From: Allodiplogaster sudhausi
Taxonomy: Eukaryota > Nematoda > Chromadorea > Rhabditida > Diplogasteridae
DNA length: 64,000 nucleotides
Direction: 5' to 3'
Assembly (NCBI GenBank): GCA_945643635.1
Contig: CALZFC010000060.1
Span: 1,567,501-1,631,500, forward strand
In this document: piece after piece, positions 22,548-33,535 of the stretch
Layout of the letters: each line of letters starts with the position of its first letter
How positions within the stretch are numbered: the stretch's first letter is position 1
Made by a program: the position numbers and the translations under genes
The notes under the pieces: generated by a model
Database searches by the model: none
The model's input: only the letters and a program-made list of their open reading frames with translations
What the model was told of the DNA's origin: nothing

Positions 22548-25500
22548 TCTCCCTCTCTCTCCTCTCTGCAGAACACACTGACGCTGAGCTCGGACTCGCT
22601 GAACTTGTCTGTGCGTGCGTCGAAGAACGTGAATAGCCGGACGGCAGTCATTCTACAGCCAACCATCCAGTGGATGCCGCTTCAGCAGGCTGTCATGCCG
22701 TCAATTGCTATGAGTACGTCAAATCGTTTTCTTTTTATTTATTTTGTTGAGTAGATATGTAAATATCTACTCATGTTATTATGTACTATGTACATTTGTG
22801 TATGGACTCTGTGAGTCCTGTTATACTCGTCTAAGTGCAATGGTATATAAACCCTCGGCAGTCAGACTCAGCAGTCAGTCACTTCCCGTCTCTCATTGTC
22901 ACTTCCACTTCTCGCCTCATCCGGTTACTTCGTGTTTCCGTGTCACTTCCCTCCTTCTCCTCTCGTACAAGCGGTCGACTCTCCATTCCCTCTTCTCTCT
23001 CACAATAAACCCTTGTCCCGCTCTTGCCTCGTCTACCCGCAGTCTATTCCCTGTCCCTCTGTGTGAAGGACATTAACGTCCCCTACGTGAGGACACAACA
23101 ATTGGCGATCAGGACTACACGAACTCGGGCGGCGACCGATTTTCATCTGCGGTTGTTTCTTTCACGCGTCTTCGGCAGCTCTTCAGTTGTTAAAACCCCA
23201 AGGTTACGGGGCCCCTTCACTGTTTACAGTGATTGGTAACAACAAATTCGTTTTCCATCCAGTTAAAAGAGGCTGTGTGCCCATCCAATTTAAAAGAGGC
23301 TGTGTGCCCACCCAGTGAAAAGAGGCTTCGAGCCCACTCAGTGAAGAGGCCTTGAGCCCAACATCCTGTCCAAAAAGAGGCTTTGTACCCACCATTTTCC
23401 CAAGCCAACGGGCTTCTGGTGGTCTTCGAAGAAAACCTTCGGGTTATAGCCAACGGGCTGAAGTTCTTCAAAGAAAGCCAACAGGCTAAGCCAACGGGCT
23501 GAAGAAAACCTTCGAATTAAAGCCAACGGGCTGAAGACGATTGAAAATCAACGGACTCGAAGACGATGGCTGAGATGCAAGCATTCCTGCAAGCTCTGAA
23601 GATGCAACAAGAACAGAGTGAAGCTGCCTTGAAAGCACAACAAGCGATGATGGAAGCGCAGCAAGAACAGAATGCAGCTTTGGTGAAGGAAATGCAAGCA
23701 CAGCATTCAAAGGCTGTTGAAATGCTGCTCGAGAGGATGAATACGACCGAGAATGGAAACAATTCAAGGCAAAGTGATGCAGCAAGGGCAGGCCCCTCAA
23801 TCGATGCACTCGAAAGGACAATTCAAGTATTTGAATACGAGCCAGAGGACGGCTGCACTTTCAATGCGTGGTACAACAAGTACGAAGACCTTTTCGAGAA
23901 GGAAGCTGCTCACATTTCGGAAGTGCAGAAGGTGCTCATGCTAATGAGGAAGCTCAGCGTCAAGGTCGACGCACAATATCGCAACTCAATCGCGCCAAAG
24001 AAGGTGACGGACTTCACTCTCGCAGAGACCGTGGAGAAGTTGACGAAATTGTTCGGAGATTATAAGACAGATTTCGAGAAGAGACTGTACTTATTGAATC
24101 TCAAGATGAGCTCGGTCGGCATGCATCAATGACTTCAGAGTCCTCTCGTCGGAAGTGAACAAGGAGGTAGAAGCAGCCAAGATGGCCGAACTCTCCAATG
24201 ACCAGTTGAAGACGATGTTCTTCATGGCGGCAATCGACATGCCAAGACACGCGGACACTCGATTCCATCTCTTGTCACTGTTGAAGAGGAACGAGGCGTT
24301 GTCGATGGATGAACTGGTACAAGAATGCGATCGACTCGCAATTCTCAGGAACGAAAGCAGTGCAGTGCAGATGCAGGGCAAGAGTACGCCAGTGTACTTT
24401 GTCAGAAGACAGCCGAATCACACCAAGCAGAAGTCGAAAAATGGCAACAAGAAGACTTGCTTCCGCTGTGGTCGTACGCACTCGCAAGAGAACTGCAAGT
24501 TCAAGGAGAGGAACTGTTATGCTTGTGGTAAGGTTGGCCACAGCAGCTCGGTTTGTCGGAGCAAAGAAACACAGCGACACTTCGTGGAACGAGCGTAAGA
24601 AGAGAAGTAACAACGACGACGACGACGACTCGTCGTGGAACGAACGTGTGAAGGAAAGCACGAGGATGAACAAAGTCACTGTCAACGCGGTGCAGAACAA
24701 GTCGTTCGATGTGAAAGTGTTGATGGAAGGAATCAAGGTCACCATGCAGGTCGACACCGGCGCAGACATCACACTTATTTCAAAGTCAACGTGGAAGAGC
24801 ATTGGCAAGCCCAAGTACAAGAAGACGGACTGCAAACCAGTCAGCGCTTGCGGCCAGAAGCTAGCTCTCACTGGATGCTTTCAAGCAAAGATCCAATACG
24901 GACGCAGAAGTGCTCAGGGAATTGTCTACGTGACAGAATCGCCACTGATGCTACTCGGCAAGGATTTCATCACGAAGCTGAAGATGATTAAGCTGGAGAA
25001 ATTCGAGAAGACTGAAAAGTCCATCGTTCGTGTCAACCGAATTCTCAGCACGCCGAGACATCACAAGGAAACTGGCAAGAGCGAGATCCCTACCGTGGGA
25101 CTTGACTACCCTGGTCACTGCGCGAAATCGAAAGGACTGAGCCACTCAGAGCCTTTCGTTGGAAGTAAACTGAGGTCGAGGACAGAATCGGCAAAGTCGG
25201 CAGCACCATCGCAGAAGATCGATGGCCATACGAATCAGTCTCAAGCAGCTGTCCTCTCTCGAAGACCTCAACGGACACGTCGTCCACCTCACCAGCTGAA
25301 GCCGAACATCTCGCAGAAGAGTCTTAAGTAACTCTCGACGCCCACTATCATTGTTTTGTTAGATTGAAGGAATTTCAATCTTAGTGGGAAGGTGTTGAGT
25401 AGATATGTAAATATCTACTCATGTTATTATGTACTATGTACATTTGTGTATGGACTCTGTGAGTCCTGTTATACTCGTCTAAGTGCAATGGTATATAAAC

Positions 25501-26617
25501 CCTCGGCAGTCAGACTCAGCAGTCAGTCACTTCCCGTCTCTCATTGTCACTTCCACTTCTCGCCTCATCCGGTTACTTCGTGTTTCCGTGTCACTTCCCT
25601 CCTTCTCCTCTCGTACAAGCGGTCGACTCTCCATTCCCTCTTCTCTCTCTCAATAAACCCTTGTCCCGCTCTTGCCTCGTCTACCCGCAGTCTATTCAAT
25701 GTTCCTCTGTGTGAAGGACATTAACGTCCCCTACGTGAGGACACAACATATTTAATGTAAGATAAAATAATATCCTATGTTCTGTCAAGATTTTTTTTTA
25801 AAGTAAACTAGGAAGAGACAAATAATTTCAGTGTTATGGGAAAAGAATCAACACAAAATTTTTGACTAAACAATTAATTAAAAAGAGCAATAATTTTTGA
25901 GAAAGTTTTAAACAGACAACAATTGTAGTACTATCCATGAGACTTCGCCTCCGATGGCAAGGCTCGATCATTCTCTCCGTCTCTCCCATCCAATCCACCC
26001 TCACGAACAGCCTCATGTACATGGAGAATAACCAGCCGAAAGCGGTGGTCAACTTGGCGGTAAGATTCTTTTTCTTTTATTCTTTTCCTCTTAAAATAAA
26101 GCTTCAAAGAGTATTTGAAAGCCTGAAGTTTAATGAAATACTTTTTTTGCTAAATCATGCTTTCATTATCAGCTGAATCCTTCGAATCCACACGTACGCC
26201 TCGTCTACTTTAGCCGGCGGGCCGAGCATGACTCCTTCACGGAAATGGCAGTTACGGTATCGCCATTAGGAATCGTGCCCTCCATTCATGCGGAGAGAAA
26301 GCTTTCGAGGTTTATTTTTTTACAAAAAAAAACAGAGTTAAAAAAATTGGACTAGCTACATAGTTAGGCAAGTAGTTGTTAGCCTAATTTAGAAAAAAAT
26401 ATATAATTGTACCTCTGATTTGCATACGAAAGACGTGACAAGTACCATGCAAATGTTGTGTGATATTTTTATTTAATGAGCTAGAATTGTAGTCTAGTTT
26501 AAGAAAAAAAATAATTTTCCCTTCATGTCAGGTTCTCCCGTATTGGCTGCTCACTCTCGCTTGCCTATCCGAGTTGCACGCTAACAGCCAAGTTTAAGTT
26601 GGTCATATTTCACTTTC

Positions 26618-26657
<40 letters not shown>

Positions 26658-28424
26658 TATAAATTGTTTTATTGGAAAAACCGCTGGAAAAAGAATTGTA
26701 TATTCCAGGAACAAATATTCTCCAGAATTTAAAATTAGTTAATTGTAATTTCATTTGGAAGAACGGAGAGTTTGTTTTGGTAAAAAAAATCCTCAAGCAA
26801 GACAAAATGTTATACCTACTTTTCAGATGCAAAACCGGCGCGTCCTCCTTTGAGTGGTCCATCTTGTTATGCGATGATAAGGATGAGGTTACTGTAATTC
26901 AGGGTTACGGTATTTCAGGGTTACGGTATCTGGAGTACAGTAATCCCTTTCGAGACCCTTGATATTTAACGTTCTTTGTGGGGTATACTGTTTCGACTAG
27001 ATTAGTCCTTGCCAAATCCTTGACATTTGTGTGTGGGCATTATCTATCTGTCCATTACAAATGATGTTATTTTTGGTATGTACATTGTGTAAAAGACGTA
27101 TACTATGATTAAGGCTTAGTTAAAAAGGAATGGAATTATTAAAAATAATAATTGAAAAAAAGCCAGCCACTGATTGTTCAGATTGCTCGCGCTGCCTTGT
27201 ACGGTGTCGTGATACCGTATGCTACCATTCTAGTGGCACGAACCATCTTCCGGCCCTGGTTCGACAGACTAGCATCGCTGTTTGACGATCACACAAACGA
27301 TCATGAGGTTTTACTTTTATTTATTTATTTTTTTTTACATTTATTTATTTAGTCGCTTTAAATTTGGTGTTAAATTAAAACTTTTTTTTAAACTTTATTC
27401 GCGCTTATCGGGCCAATGTGTTTTTGATGGAATACACGGGGATCTATCACATGGAAGTGGGCGATCGATGGGTTCGTCGAAGTGGCCGACGAAGATTAGG
27501 CAGTTCTTATCCCGGCCAGCCAAACGGTTTCTCCGGGAGCAGCGTCGATTGATTGAATTGAGGATGATCGAGCGCGGGTCGGGGCGGGGGGCGAACTTGT
27601 CATTTTTGACAAGGGAGCGAATGAAGAGCGGCGCCACTTGCCACTGGGCCACCCCGCCCCCTTGACTAAATACAAGCGCATCTTTTTAATGTTATTGTCA
27701 CATTATTATTATTAATATTATTATTAATGTCTTGAATAATTTAACTCTCTCTCTCTGTGTTAAATTATTCAAGACATTAATAATAATATTAATAATAATG
27801 TGACAATAACATTAAAAAGATGCGCTTGTATTTAGTCAACAAGCTTTCAGCGATGATTTGTACTTACATTTCAGTACCTTAGGTAAAAATTGTGGAAAAA
27901 CAGTGTCTTACATTCTTTTTCTAAACAATTTTGTTCTTCAAAAAATGTAGCTTGATTTTGTTGTTAGGTGTAGCCGCTACAAAAAAATACAGAGAAAGAA
28001 GAATCGAATGCTGAATTGTGTAATATGAGCTGGTTTGTTTTCGTATTGGGAAGATGAAGAAAAAAAAGAAAAAAAAAGATTTAAAGTAGAATTTTAAATA
28101 AGAAGAAATAGTAAAATAAAACTGACCAAATTTTGCCAGCTGGATGCCGAGAAGCAAGAAGAAGCGGAAAAGGTGACGAATCTGATGCGACCTACCGCAG
28201 AGCGAATCCGGGCGGAAGAAGAGAAACGACAGGGCGTTGTCATCATCGAAGCGAAGTTAGAGAGAGAGAGAATCAGAGAGATGAGGTAGAGAAAGAGAGT
28301 GAGTGAGAGAGAGCGAGGTTGCTTCCATCTCTCTCTCCCACTCTCTCAATCTCTACTCATTATTCCTGTTCCACTCGGCAATTCTGCCTTCTGTACTAGC
28401 TCTCATTCCTGCTCTCCCTCTCTC

Positions 28425-28455
<31 letters not shown>

Positions 28456-28799
28456 TCCATTCCCTGTCTATTTCTCTCTCTCTTTCTTTCTCTATCCATC
28501 TCTCGCTCCCTCTCTTAGATATGGCGCGGCCGACGTGTCGGGCACTCGGATGTATCCATTGATGAGCAACAGCAATCGCGTTGCCGACGTGACCATTCCT
28601 CTCCAGGCCATGGTCAATGACTCGCAGCTCAGGGTCTACGCTGTCAAGGTGAGGAATCTAAGAGAGGGAAAGAGAGAGAGAGAGAGCTCTCGCTCTCGCT
28701 CTCTCGTTGTTTTTTCCTCTCTCCCTTTTCTCTCTTTCTCTCTCTCACTCTTTCTCTCTCTCTCTCTCTCTTTATCACACACACTCTCTCTCCTTCTCC

Positions 28800-28833
<34 letters not shown>

Positions 28834-29244
28834 GAGTCAACTTCCCGGCTTCTACGACCCGTGCCCGGGCGACCCGAAGGTGCTGGTGGTGAAGTATCGC
28901 TTCCGTGGCGAAGCGCACGCCGTTGCCATCGCAGACGAGGCGCCGCTCACCATCCCCCTCAAAGGTATACGTTGGTCTTGAGAGGAAAATTAGGATTACG
29001 GTAGAATTTAGATTTTTAAGATAAAGATTACAGTAGAATGGATCATTGAGGAAGTGAAGAGAATTATGGTGGAGTTAATTTTGTTTTCATAATATCTAAC
29101 TTTATAAATTAAAAGTTAGTCAGAACGGTATTTTGTTTATAGATTCAACAGAAATTGTTTTAACTAATAGTCCTGGCCAGTGAGTTTTCTAGTTGTTTCT
29201 TTCTAGCTCACCGTCTGGCGACCAGCAACTCGAACGGGCTGTAA
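20170..29244 (+). CDS. DNAJC11 homologue (mitochondrial J-domain protein), 15 exons, 571 aa
   Basis: A J-domain protein that in animals associates with the mitochondrial MICOS/SAM machinery and supports cristae structure. Exons: 20170-20277, 20632-20761, 21104-21279, 21563-21621, 21943-22108, 22572-22713, 25929-26059, 26173-26309, 26532-26597, 26827-26887, 27182-27307, 28140-28255, 28519-28648, 28835-28964, 29207-29244; phases are consistent. Residues 25-80 form the J domain (DFYAILNL...) with HPD at 54-56; DPKQRAIYDALG follows as in DNAJC11. The middle is the DNAJC11-specific beta-rich region, then one hydrophobic helix (about 397-415), a charged coiled stretch, and the C-terminal DUF3395-like domain with PLQAMVNDS and LPGFYDPCPGD. 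The last exon supplies AHRLATSNSNGL, matching the human C-terminal SHR. Length is close to the human protein (about 559 aa). Intron 6 contains a full LTR retroelement in the same orientation. An acceptor-like ATACAG ends 3 bp before the ATG. Confidence 0.93.
22336..22570. repeat. (CT)n block before DNAJC11 exon 6
   Basis: A CT tract with recurring TTTCTCTCCTCTCTTTCC units forms the pyrimidine tract of the exon 6 acceptor at 22570-22571. The long Ser-Leu and Arg-Glu frames over it are repeat translations. Confidence 0.9.
22745..23100 (+). repeat. 5' LTR
   Basis: A 356-bp LTR with TG...CA ends. It contains a TATA box (GGTATATAAACCC near 22849) and an AATAAA signal near 23003, so it looks able to promote and end transcripts. 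Confidence 0.93.
23255..23560 (+). repeat. leader tandem repeats of the LTR element
   Basis: The untranslated leader has about four units carrying AAAGAGGCTgTGTGCCCA-like words (23265-23390), then about four units with AGCCAACGGGCTGAAG (23400-23535). They lie between the primer-binding site and the gag ATG. Confidence 0.8.
23566..24132 (+). CDS. gag N-terminal and capsid part of the LTR element (frame broken)
   Basis: A Gln/Ala-rich coiled N-terminus (MAEMQAFLQALKMQQEQ) is followed by FEYEPEDGCTFNAWYNKYED, the pattern of capsid regions in nematode Gypsy gags. The frame stops at 24130-24132, while the expected gag continuation (VNKEVEAAKMAELSNDQLK) is in another frame from about 24125. A small indel near 24100-24125 therefore breaks gag. 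Confidence 0.8.
   Translation: MAEMQAFLQALKMQQEQSEAALKAQQAMMEAQQEQNAALVKEMQAQHSKAVEMLLERMNTTENGNNSRQSDAARAGPSIDALERTIQVFEYEPEDGCTFNAWYNKYEDLFEKEAAHISEVQKVLMLMRKLSVKVDAQYRNSIAPKKVTDFTLAETVEKLTKLFGDYKTDFEKRLYLLNLKMSSVGMHQ
24133..24598 (+). CDS. gag C-terminal part with two zinc knuckles
   Basis: Open from the break onward. It contains the capsid tail, then CFRCGRTHSQENC and CYACGKVGHSSSVC; the second is a canonical CX2CX4HX4C knuckle and the first is one residue short between Cys and His. These are nucleocapsid RNA-binding motifs. The frame ends at 24596-24598 and overlaps the protease frame, as expected for a gag-pol frameshift. Confidence 0.8.
24600..25331 (+). CDS. retroviral-type aspartic protease of the LTR element
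   Basis: This is the distal part of a frame open from 24309. After an acidic linker it contains MQVDTGADITLISKSTW, the catalytic D-T-G-A motif, then LLGKDF in the place of the family's second conserved segment. The frame ends with TAA at 25329-25331, about 60 bp before the right LTR; the last 100 residues are low-complexity and match no polymerase domain I know. Reverse transcriptase and integrase are missing. Confidence 0.85.
   Translation, partial: KRSNNDDDDDSSWNERVKESTRMNKVTVNAVQNKSFDVKVLMEGIKVTMQVDTGADITLISKSTWKSIGKPKYKKTDCKPVSACGQKLALTGCFQAKIQYGRRSAQGIVYVTESPLMLLGKDFITKLKMIKLEKFEKTEKSIVRVNRILSTPRHHKETGKSEIPTVGLDYPGHCAKSKGLSHSEPFVGSKLRSRTESAKSAAPSQKIDGHTNQSQAAVLSRRPQRTRRPPHQLKPNISQKSLK
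25393..25748 (+). repeat. 3' LTR
   Basis: Same length and ends as the 5' LTR. The few differences include CAATGTTCC for CCCTGTCCC near 25697. Close similarity implies a recent insertion. Confidence 0.93.
27395..27661. other. GC-rich patch in DNAJC11 intron 11, function unknown
   Basis: Open on both strands for 85 or more codons and GC-rich compared with the surrounding intron. No domain is recognised and no splice-compatible frame joins it to DNAJC11. It abuts the palindrome at 27662. Confidence 0.3.
27662..27839. repeat. near-perfect 84/81-bp inverted repeat in DNAJC11 intron 11
   Basis: Left arm 27662-27745 and right arm 27759-27839 are exact inverted copies except for one 3-bp ATT/TAT unit. 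The loop (27746-27758) is a CT run. The near identity suggests recent formation by a snap-back event or a fold-back element. Confidence 0.92.
28260..28515. repeat. GA then CT tracts in DNAJC11 intron 12
   Basis: A short GAGA tract follows the exon 12 donor and a CT tract leads to the exon 13 acceptor (AG at 28517-28518). The same order, GA after donor and CT before acceptor, recurs in intron 13 (28660-28833). Confidence 0.88.
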
Positions 29245-29686
29245 TCTTCTGGAGGAAGCTCAACACGGTTGGAAATTGACAGTATGCGACTTACTCTTAC
29301 AGTATGCTGAGTCAAGCTTTGGCCTAGGAGCATTATCTCTCGCCTTGTTATCGTAAGTTGTTGTTGTTTTGTTGATGTTGTCGTGGGCAATTAATTAGCA
29401 ATTAATTAGTGAAGTAGCACGGTTTGAGTAGTTGTTTTTTTATCTTCTTCTCTACACGATAAGGACATTTTGTTGTTATAAGGCCTTAAGGCACCAGGTT
29501 TCCCCGGTTTGCCTTCTTCTTCTCCTCCTCAGAATACCACTTGCTCAAACTTAGGACCACAGCAAACCGTGTAATATTTCATTTTCCTTGACATTGTGCT
29601 TACCGAACGAGCTCTTTCCTCTTGTTTTATTACCTTTTTTTCTTTTTAAAAAAAAATTGTCTAGACGATGTTATCCCGCCAGTAAT

Positions 29687-29732
29687 GCAGTAAATGTTGC
29701 TAGTCTTCTATAGACGACGTAGCATTTACTGC
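29687..29732. repeat. short inverted repeat (hairpin)
   Basis: GCAGTAAATGTTGCTAGTC pairs with GACGACGTAGCATTTACTGC around a TTCTATA loop with two mismatches. It is shorter than a usual pre-miRNA. Confidence 0.75.
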
Positions 29733-30066
29733 TTAGGAGCTTAGGTTGACTGCCATCATGATGAATGGACTAGATAAGATAGGTTCTTTCTTGCTGTTTT
29801 GCGAGAGAAATGTGTTAATATTATGATTCCCCCATGACAGTTTAGAGGAGCTTGAAAGGGAATGGAGCATGCCTAGAGAGAATGCAATGGAAACTGGTCC
29901 GATATTGTGAGCCCCCCCCCCCCTCCTGGATGATTGGATAGAGGGCAAAAAGCACTGAATAGCTGTCATACTTGCGGAATTGGAAAACAGGAATAGTATC
30001 CATAGCTAATTTAGCTCATAATTTAATTGGCGTCCCCTGTAATAGGCAAGGCAGCTATGTAGCTTG

Positions 30067-30106
30067 CTTGTTATAATGATGAAAACTTCATCATTATTAT
30101 AACAAG
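30067..30106. repeat. short inverted repeat (hairpin)
   Basis: CTTGTTATAATGATGAA pairs with TTCATCATTATTATAACAAG, with a 3-base bulge and a short AAC loop. Confidence 0.8.
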
Positions 30107-30411
30107 TAACTTTTGGAATTAGTTGAAAATTGGCACATATTTGTACTCTATCCGGTTTTTGGGATTAAGCCGTGAAGGTTGAAGGGGATCATCTGTTCAA
30201 AAAGAGAACGAGGGAAGCGAGAGAGTAGGGGCAGCGAGAGAGAGGGGGAGAGAGAGAGCGAGCACACATTTTAGTGATTAAATTTATCAAACTACACAAC
30301 CCAAAAAGGTCGATGTCGAAAACGTTGACCGAACTACTTCTTTAACGCTCCCACCGCCCACTCCTGTCCCGTCCCCTAACTCCTCCCATCTCTACTTCTC
30401 TATCCATCATA

Positions 30412-30468
<57 letters not shown>

Positions 30469-30469
30469 T

Positions 30470-30500
<31 letters not shown>

Positions 30501-31090
30501 CTCCTCTCCTTGCCCTCTTCAACCCCTCTCCTTCCATTGATTTCATGTTTCCGACATGCTCTTTCTCTTCTAGTCATGCTGCCCCCCCCCTCCCGAATAC
30601 CCCCGTAAGAGGGCCCCTTGAGTGCTAGTGAGAATGTTTTTTATCGCGTTCTTTTTGTTTCTCTCGCTCTGTATTGTCAACTTTTCCGGCACCTCTAAAC
30701 GTGGTCACTTTTTATACACTACTGTTACAATCATCATAAAAGAAATGAATAAAGCTGTTTTAGAATCGAAAAATCATTGAAATTACATTGTGTTGTCTTG
30801 AGAAAGAGAGAAAGAGTTCGAATCCTCTTGTGAGTACCTTTACGGTGTTTTTTTTCTGGATGTGTTTTATTACTGTTTTTTTTATGTTGCTGTTGATCAA
30901 ATTGATTAGAAGTCGAGAGGGGAAGGTAGTGAGAAGGAATATTGGGTTCGGAAGTCGATTATATGTTATGTTTGGTTTTGGAATTTATCCCACCACTCGA
31001 ATCGTTTCAGTCTAGTTAATGTCCAAAGAAAGGGAAAAAAATATTTTCTGCCAGGTGCGCAGTCCGCTTTCTCACAGTCCTCCATTTTGC

Positions 31091-31130
<40 letters not shown>

Positions 31131-31497
31131 GAGAGAGAGAAAATTATTGTGGGAGTCTAGCCCATGTGCTGTTGTCTTTGCTTGGAATACTTGGCGATCT
31201 CTGGTCGCGTCGTCGTTGCCCCGTGGTCCATAACCATGGCGAAGGTGGAGAGAAGGAGGGAGGCAAGGACATGGCATCAACAGTGGCGGTGGCCGACTAT
31301 GGAAGCTTCTGGGTGTCTCTGTGCTATCTCTCTCTCTATCTCTCGCTCTCTCTCTCTCTCTTTCTCCCTCTCTTCCCCTCTCTCGCTCTCTCTCTTCCCC
31401 TCTTTTTCTCTATCTCTCTATTTCTCCCTATCTGTTGCTATCTCTGTTTCTTATCTATCTCTCTATCTGTTTTTCTATCTGTTTATCTCTGTCTATC

Positions 31498-31532
<35 letters not shown>

Positions 31533-32471
31533 TTCTCTTTTTTTTTCGCTTCCACCGCCTCGAGCTTCTTTTCTCCATTCCACGTCCACATTTTTCTTCG
31601 CTGTTATCTTTCTTCCACCATCTAACCATAAGACCACTCTTCACGTACGCAATGAGTCATGCCAAGGGAAGCACTGCGAAAGCTGCGTTTTTATTACTCC
31701 GCCATCAGCAAATGGGAGTCTAATAGCTTGGCCGGATTTCCCTGGAAACCCCCACGCCCGTCCTAATATCGGAAGCTTATCTCCAAAGTGCAACATGTGG
31801 TCTTAGCTTCTTTAGCTGCAGCAGCTGCTTTTCCATTCCATTCTTCTTTCTTTCCCATCGGATCTGCCGGCTCACAAAAGAGGTCAGACAAGGGGTAGCA
31901 AGGGTGCTGCGATGAGTCAGCTCCGTTTCTTTTACAGAGAGGGGAGAGAGAGAAGAGAGAGAGAAGAGACAGAGAGAGAGTGAGAGAGAGAGAGTTAATG
32001 GCGAAATAGAAAGAATGGCGAAAGAACCGATGAAACAGTCTGATTAAAAGGATGTAGAGATCTAATTTGAACAAAGAGAAGACGAGCAAAAACCTTCTAG
32101 AAGTAAGATTGCCCAACAAGGGACACAGAGTATTGATGTGACAAATGGAGAATGAAGGGAGAGAGGGAAAGATAGAGAAAGATTGAGAGAGAAAGAAAGA
32201 GCGAGAGAGAGAGAGTGAGAAACTGAGAGAGAGAGAGAGAGAGAGTTAGAGGAAGAGGGCATAAAAAGAAAGATAGCAAGACGCGAACATGTTTGCGCTA
32301 ACTCGTCTCTCACGGGAACCGCATTACTTTTCACTTGCCCATTCAGTTTTCCTTGACTGTCTGGTACCCCTTTTATCACTCTCAATCTCCACTTTTCTCT
32401 TTCTCTTTCTCTCTCTGTTTCTCTCTCGTTTTCTTCCTCTCTCTCAGTCTCTCTCAGTCTCTCCCTCTCCC

Positions 32472-32669
<198 letters not shown>

Positions 32670-33040
32670 TCCTCTCCTTCATTCTTCGCCTCTCGTCCTG
32701 TCTTCCCCTGACTACGCGAACAACAGTTGTCCCACCCTTCGCTTGGGAGTTCTTTCCCCCCTTTTTTTTACCACAGTGCCTGACTGTCCGTAATGCATTG
32801 CGAAACTGCGCGGGTCTATGGAAAACATTTGTTTAAAGTTTCGTTTTACGCTTTGCCACCAAGCGAAAAAAAATTTTTTTTTCCTCAAAAAACAGACTGG
32901 CTGCTGTCCCTTGAAAATAATATACTTTACTTAATCTTTTCTTCTTTGTCTTTTGCTCTCCCTTTTAACTTACTTATTGTCTTTTGGTTATTATTAAATT
33001 ATTTGCAATGTGTGATTCATAATGAGTAGCTTCGATTGCT

Positions 33041-33082
33041 GCTAGAACAGTATCAGTTGACTGTACAGAGCGAAGTAGCTTA

Positions 33083-33128
<46 letters not shown>

Positions 33129-33172
33129 TTCTCTCTTTCTCTCCTTTCTCACTCTCCCTCCTCTCTCCCTCA

Positions 33173-33212
<40 letters not shown>

Positions 33213-33535
33213 TTCTCGCTCTCTTCTCCCCTACCTCCATGTCTCTCTCCACCATAATTCGTTGTCCTTCTTGACTTTTCCTCGTCTTGCTTACTTTCCT
33301 CCCATTCTGCTTCCCAATTATCCATTTATATTTCTTTTTTTTCCAATTGTGATATTACAGCGAAATTTTTTTATTAATCTTTAATGGAAAAATGGTCATT
33401 TAATCGTTCATTCACAATTTTCTGTCAAAAAATGAAGAAATTTTTCAACCGGGCAAAAATTTTAACATCCGGTGGTTTTCGCTGCCTCGTTTCTGCTAAG
33501 TATTCCGCACTGCGGAGTAACTGGGATGAGATCAC
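33041..33535 (+). repeat. copy 1 of a dispersed repeat that carries (CT)n
   Basis: Shared blocks in order: GAACAGTATCAGTTGAC, AAGTAGCTTATC, a long CT tract, CATAATTCGTTG, TCACAATTTTC and ACATCCGGTGGTTTTCGCTG. Copies 2 and 3 have the same order. Confidence 0.75.

Larger units (their letters stand above)
22745..25748 (+). mobile_element. Ty3/Gypsy-like LTR retrotransposon, internally deleted (gag-protease only)
   Basis: Two 356-bp LTRs (22745-23100, 25393-25748) begin TGTTG, end CAACA and differ at about four positions. They are flanked by a 5-bp target duplication TATTT (22740-22744 and 25749-25753). A primer-binding site beginning TGGCGATCAGGAC starts at 23103, and a purine run AGTGGGAAGG precedes the right LTR. 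Internal DNA codes for a capsid-like gag, two zinc knuckles and an aspartic protease, then ends. No reverse transcriptase, RNase H or integrase is present, so the element is non-autonomous. It sits in DNAJC11 intron 6 in the sense orientation. Confidence 0.93.

Noticed and set aside
28835..28981. DNAJC11 ending by read-through at 28981
   Set aside because: A donor at 28965 and an exon at 29207-29244 restore a C-terminus resembling the human family end, so the read-through stop was not used.
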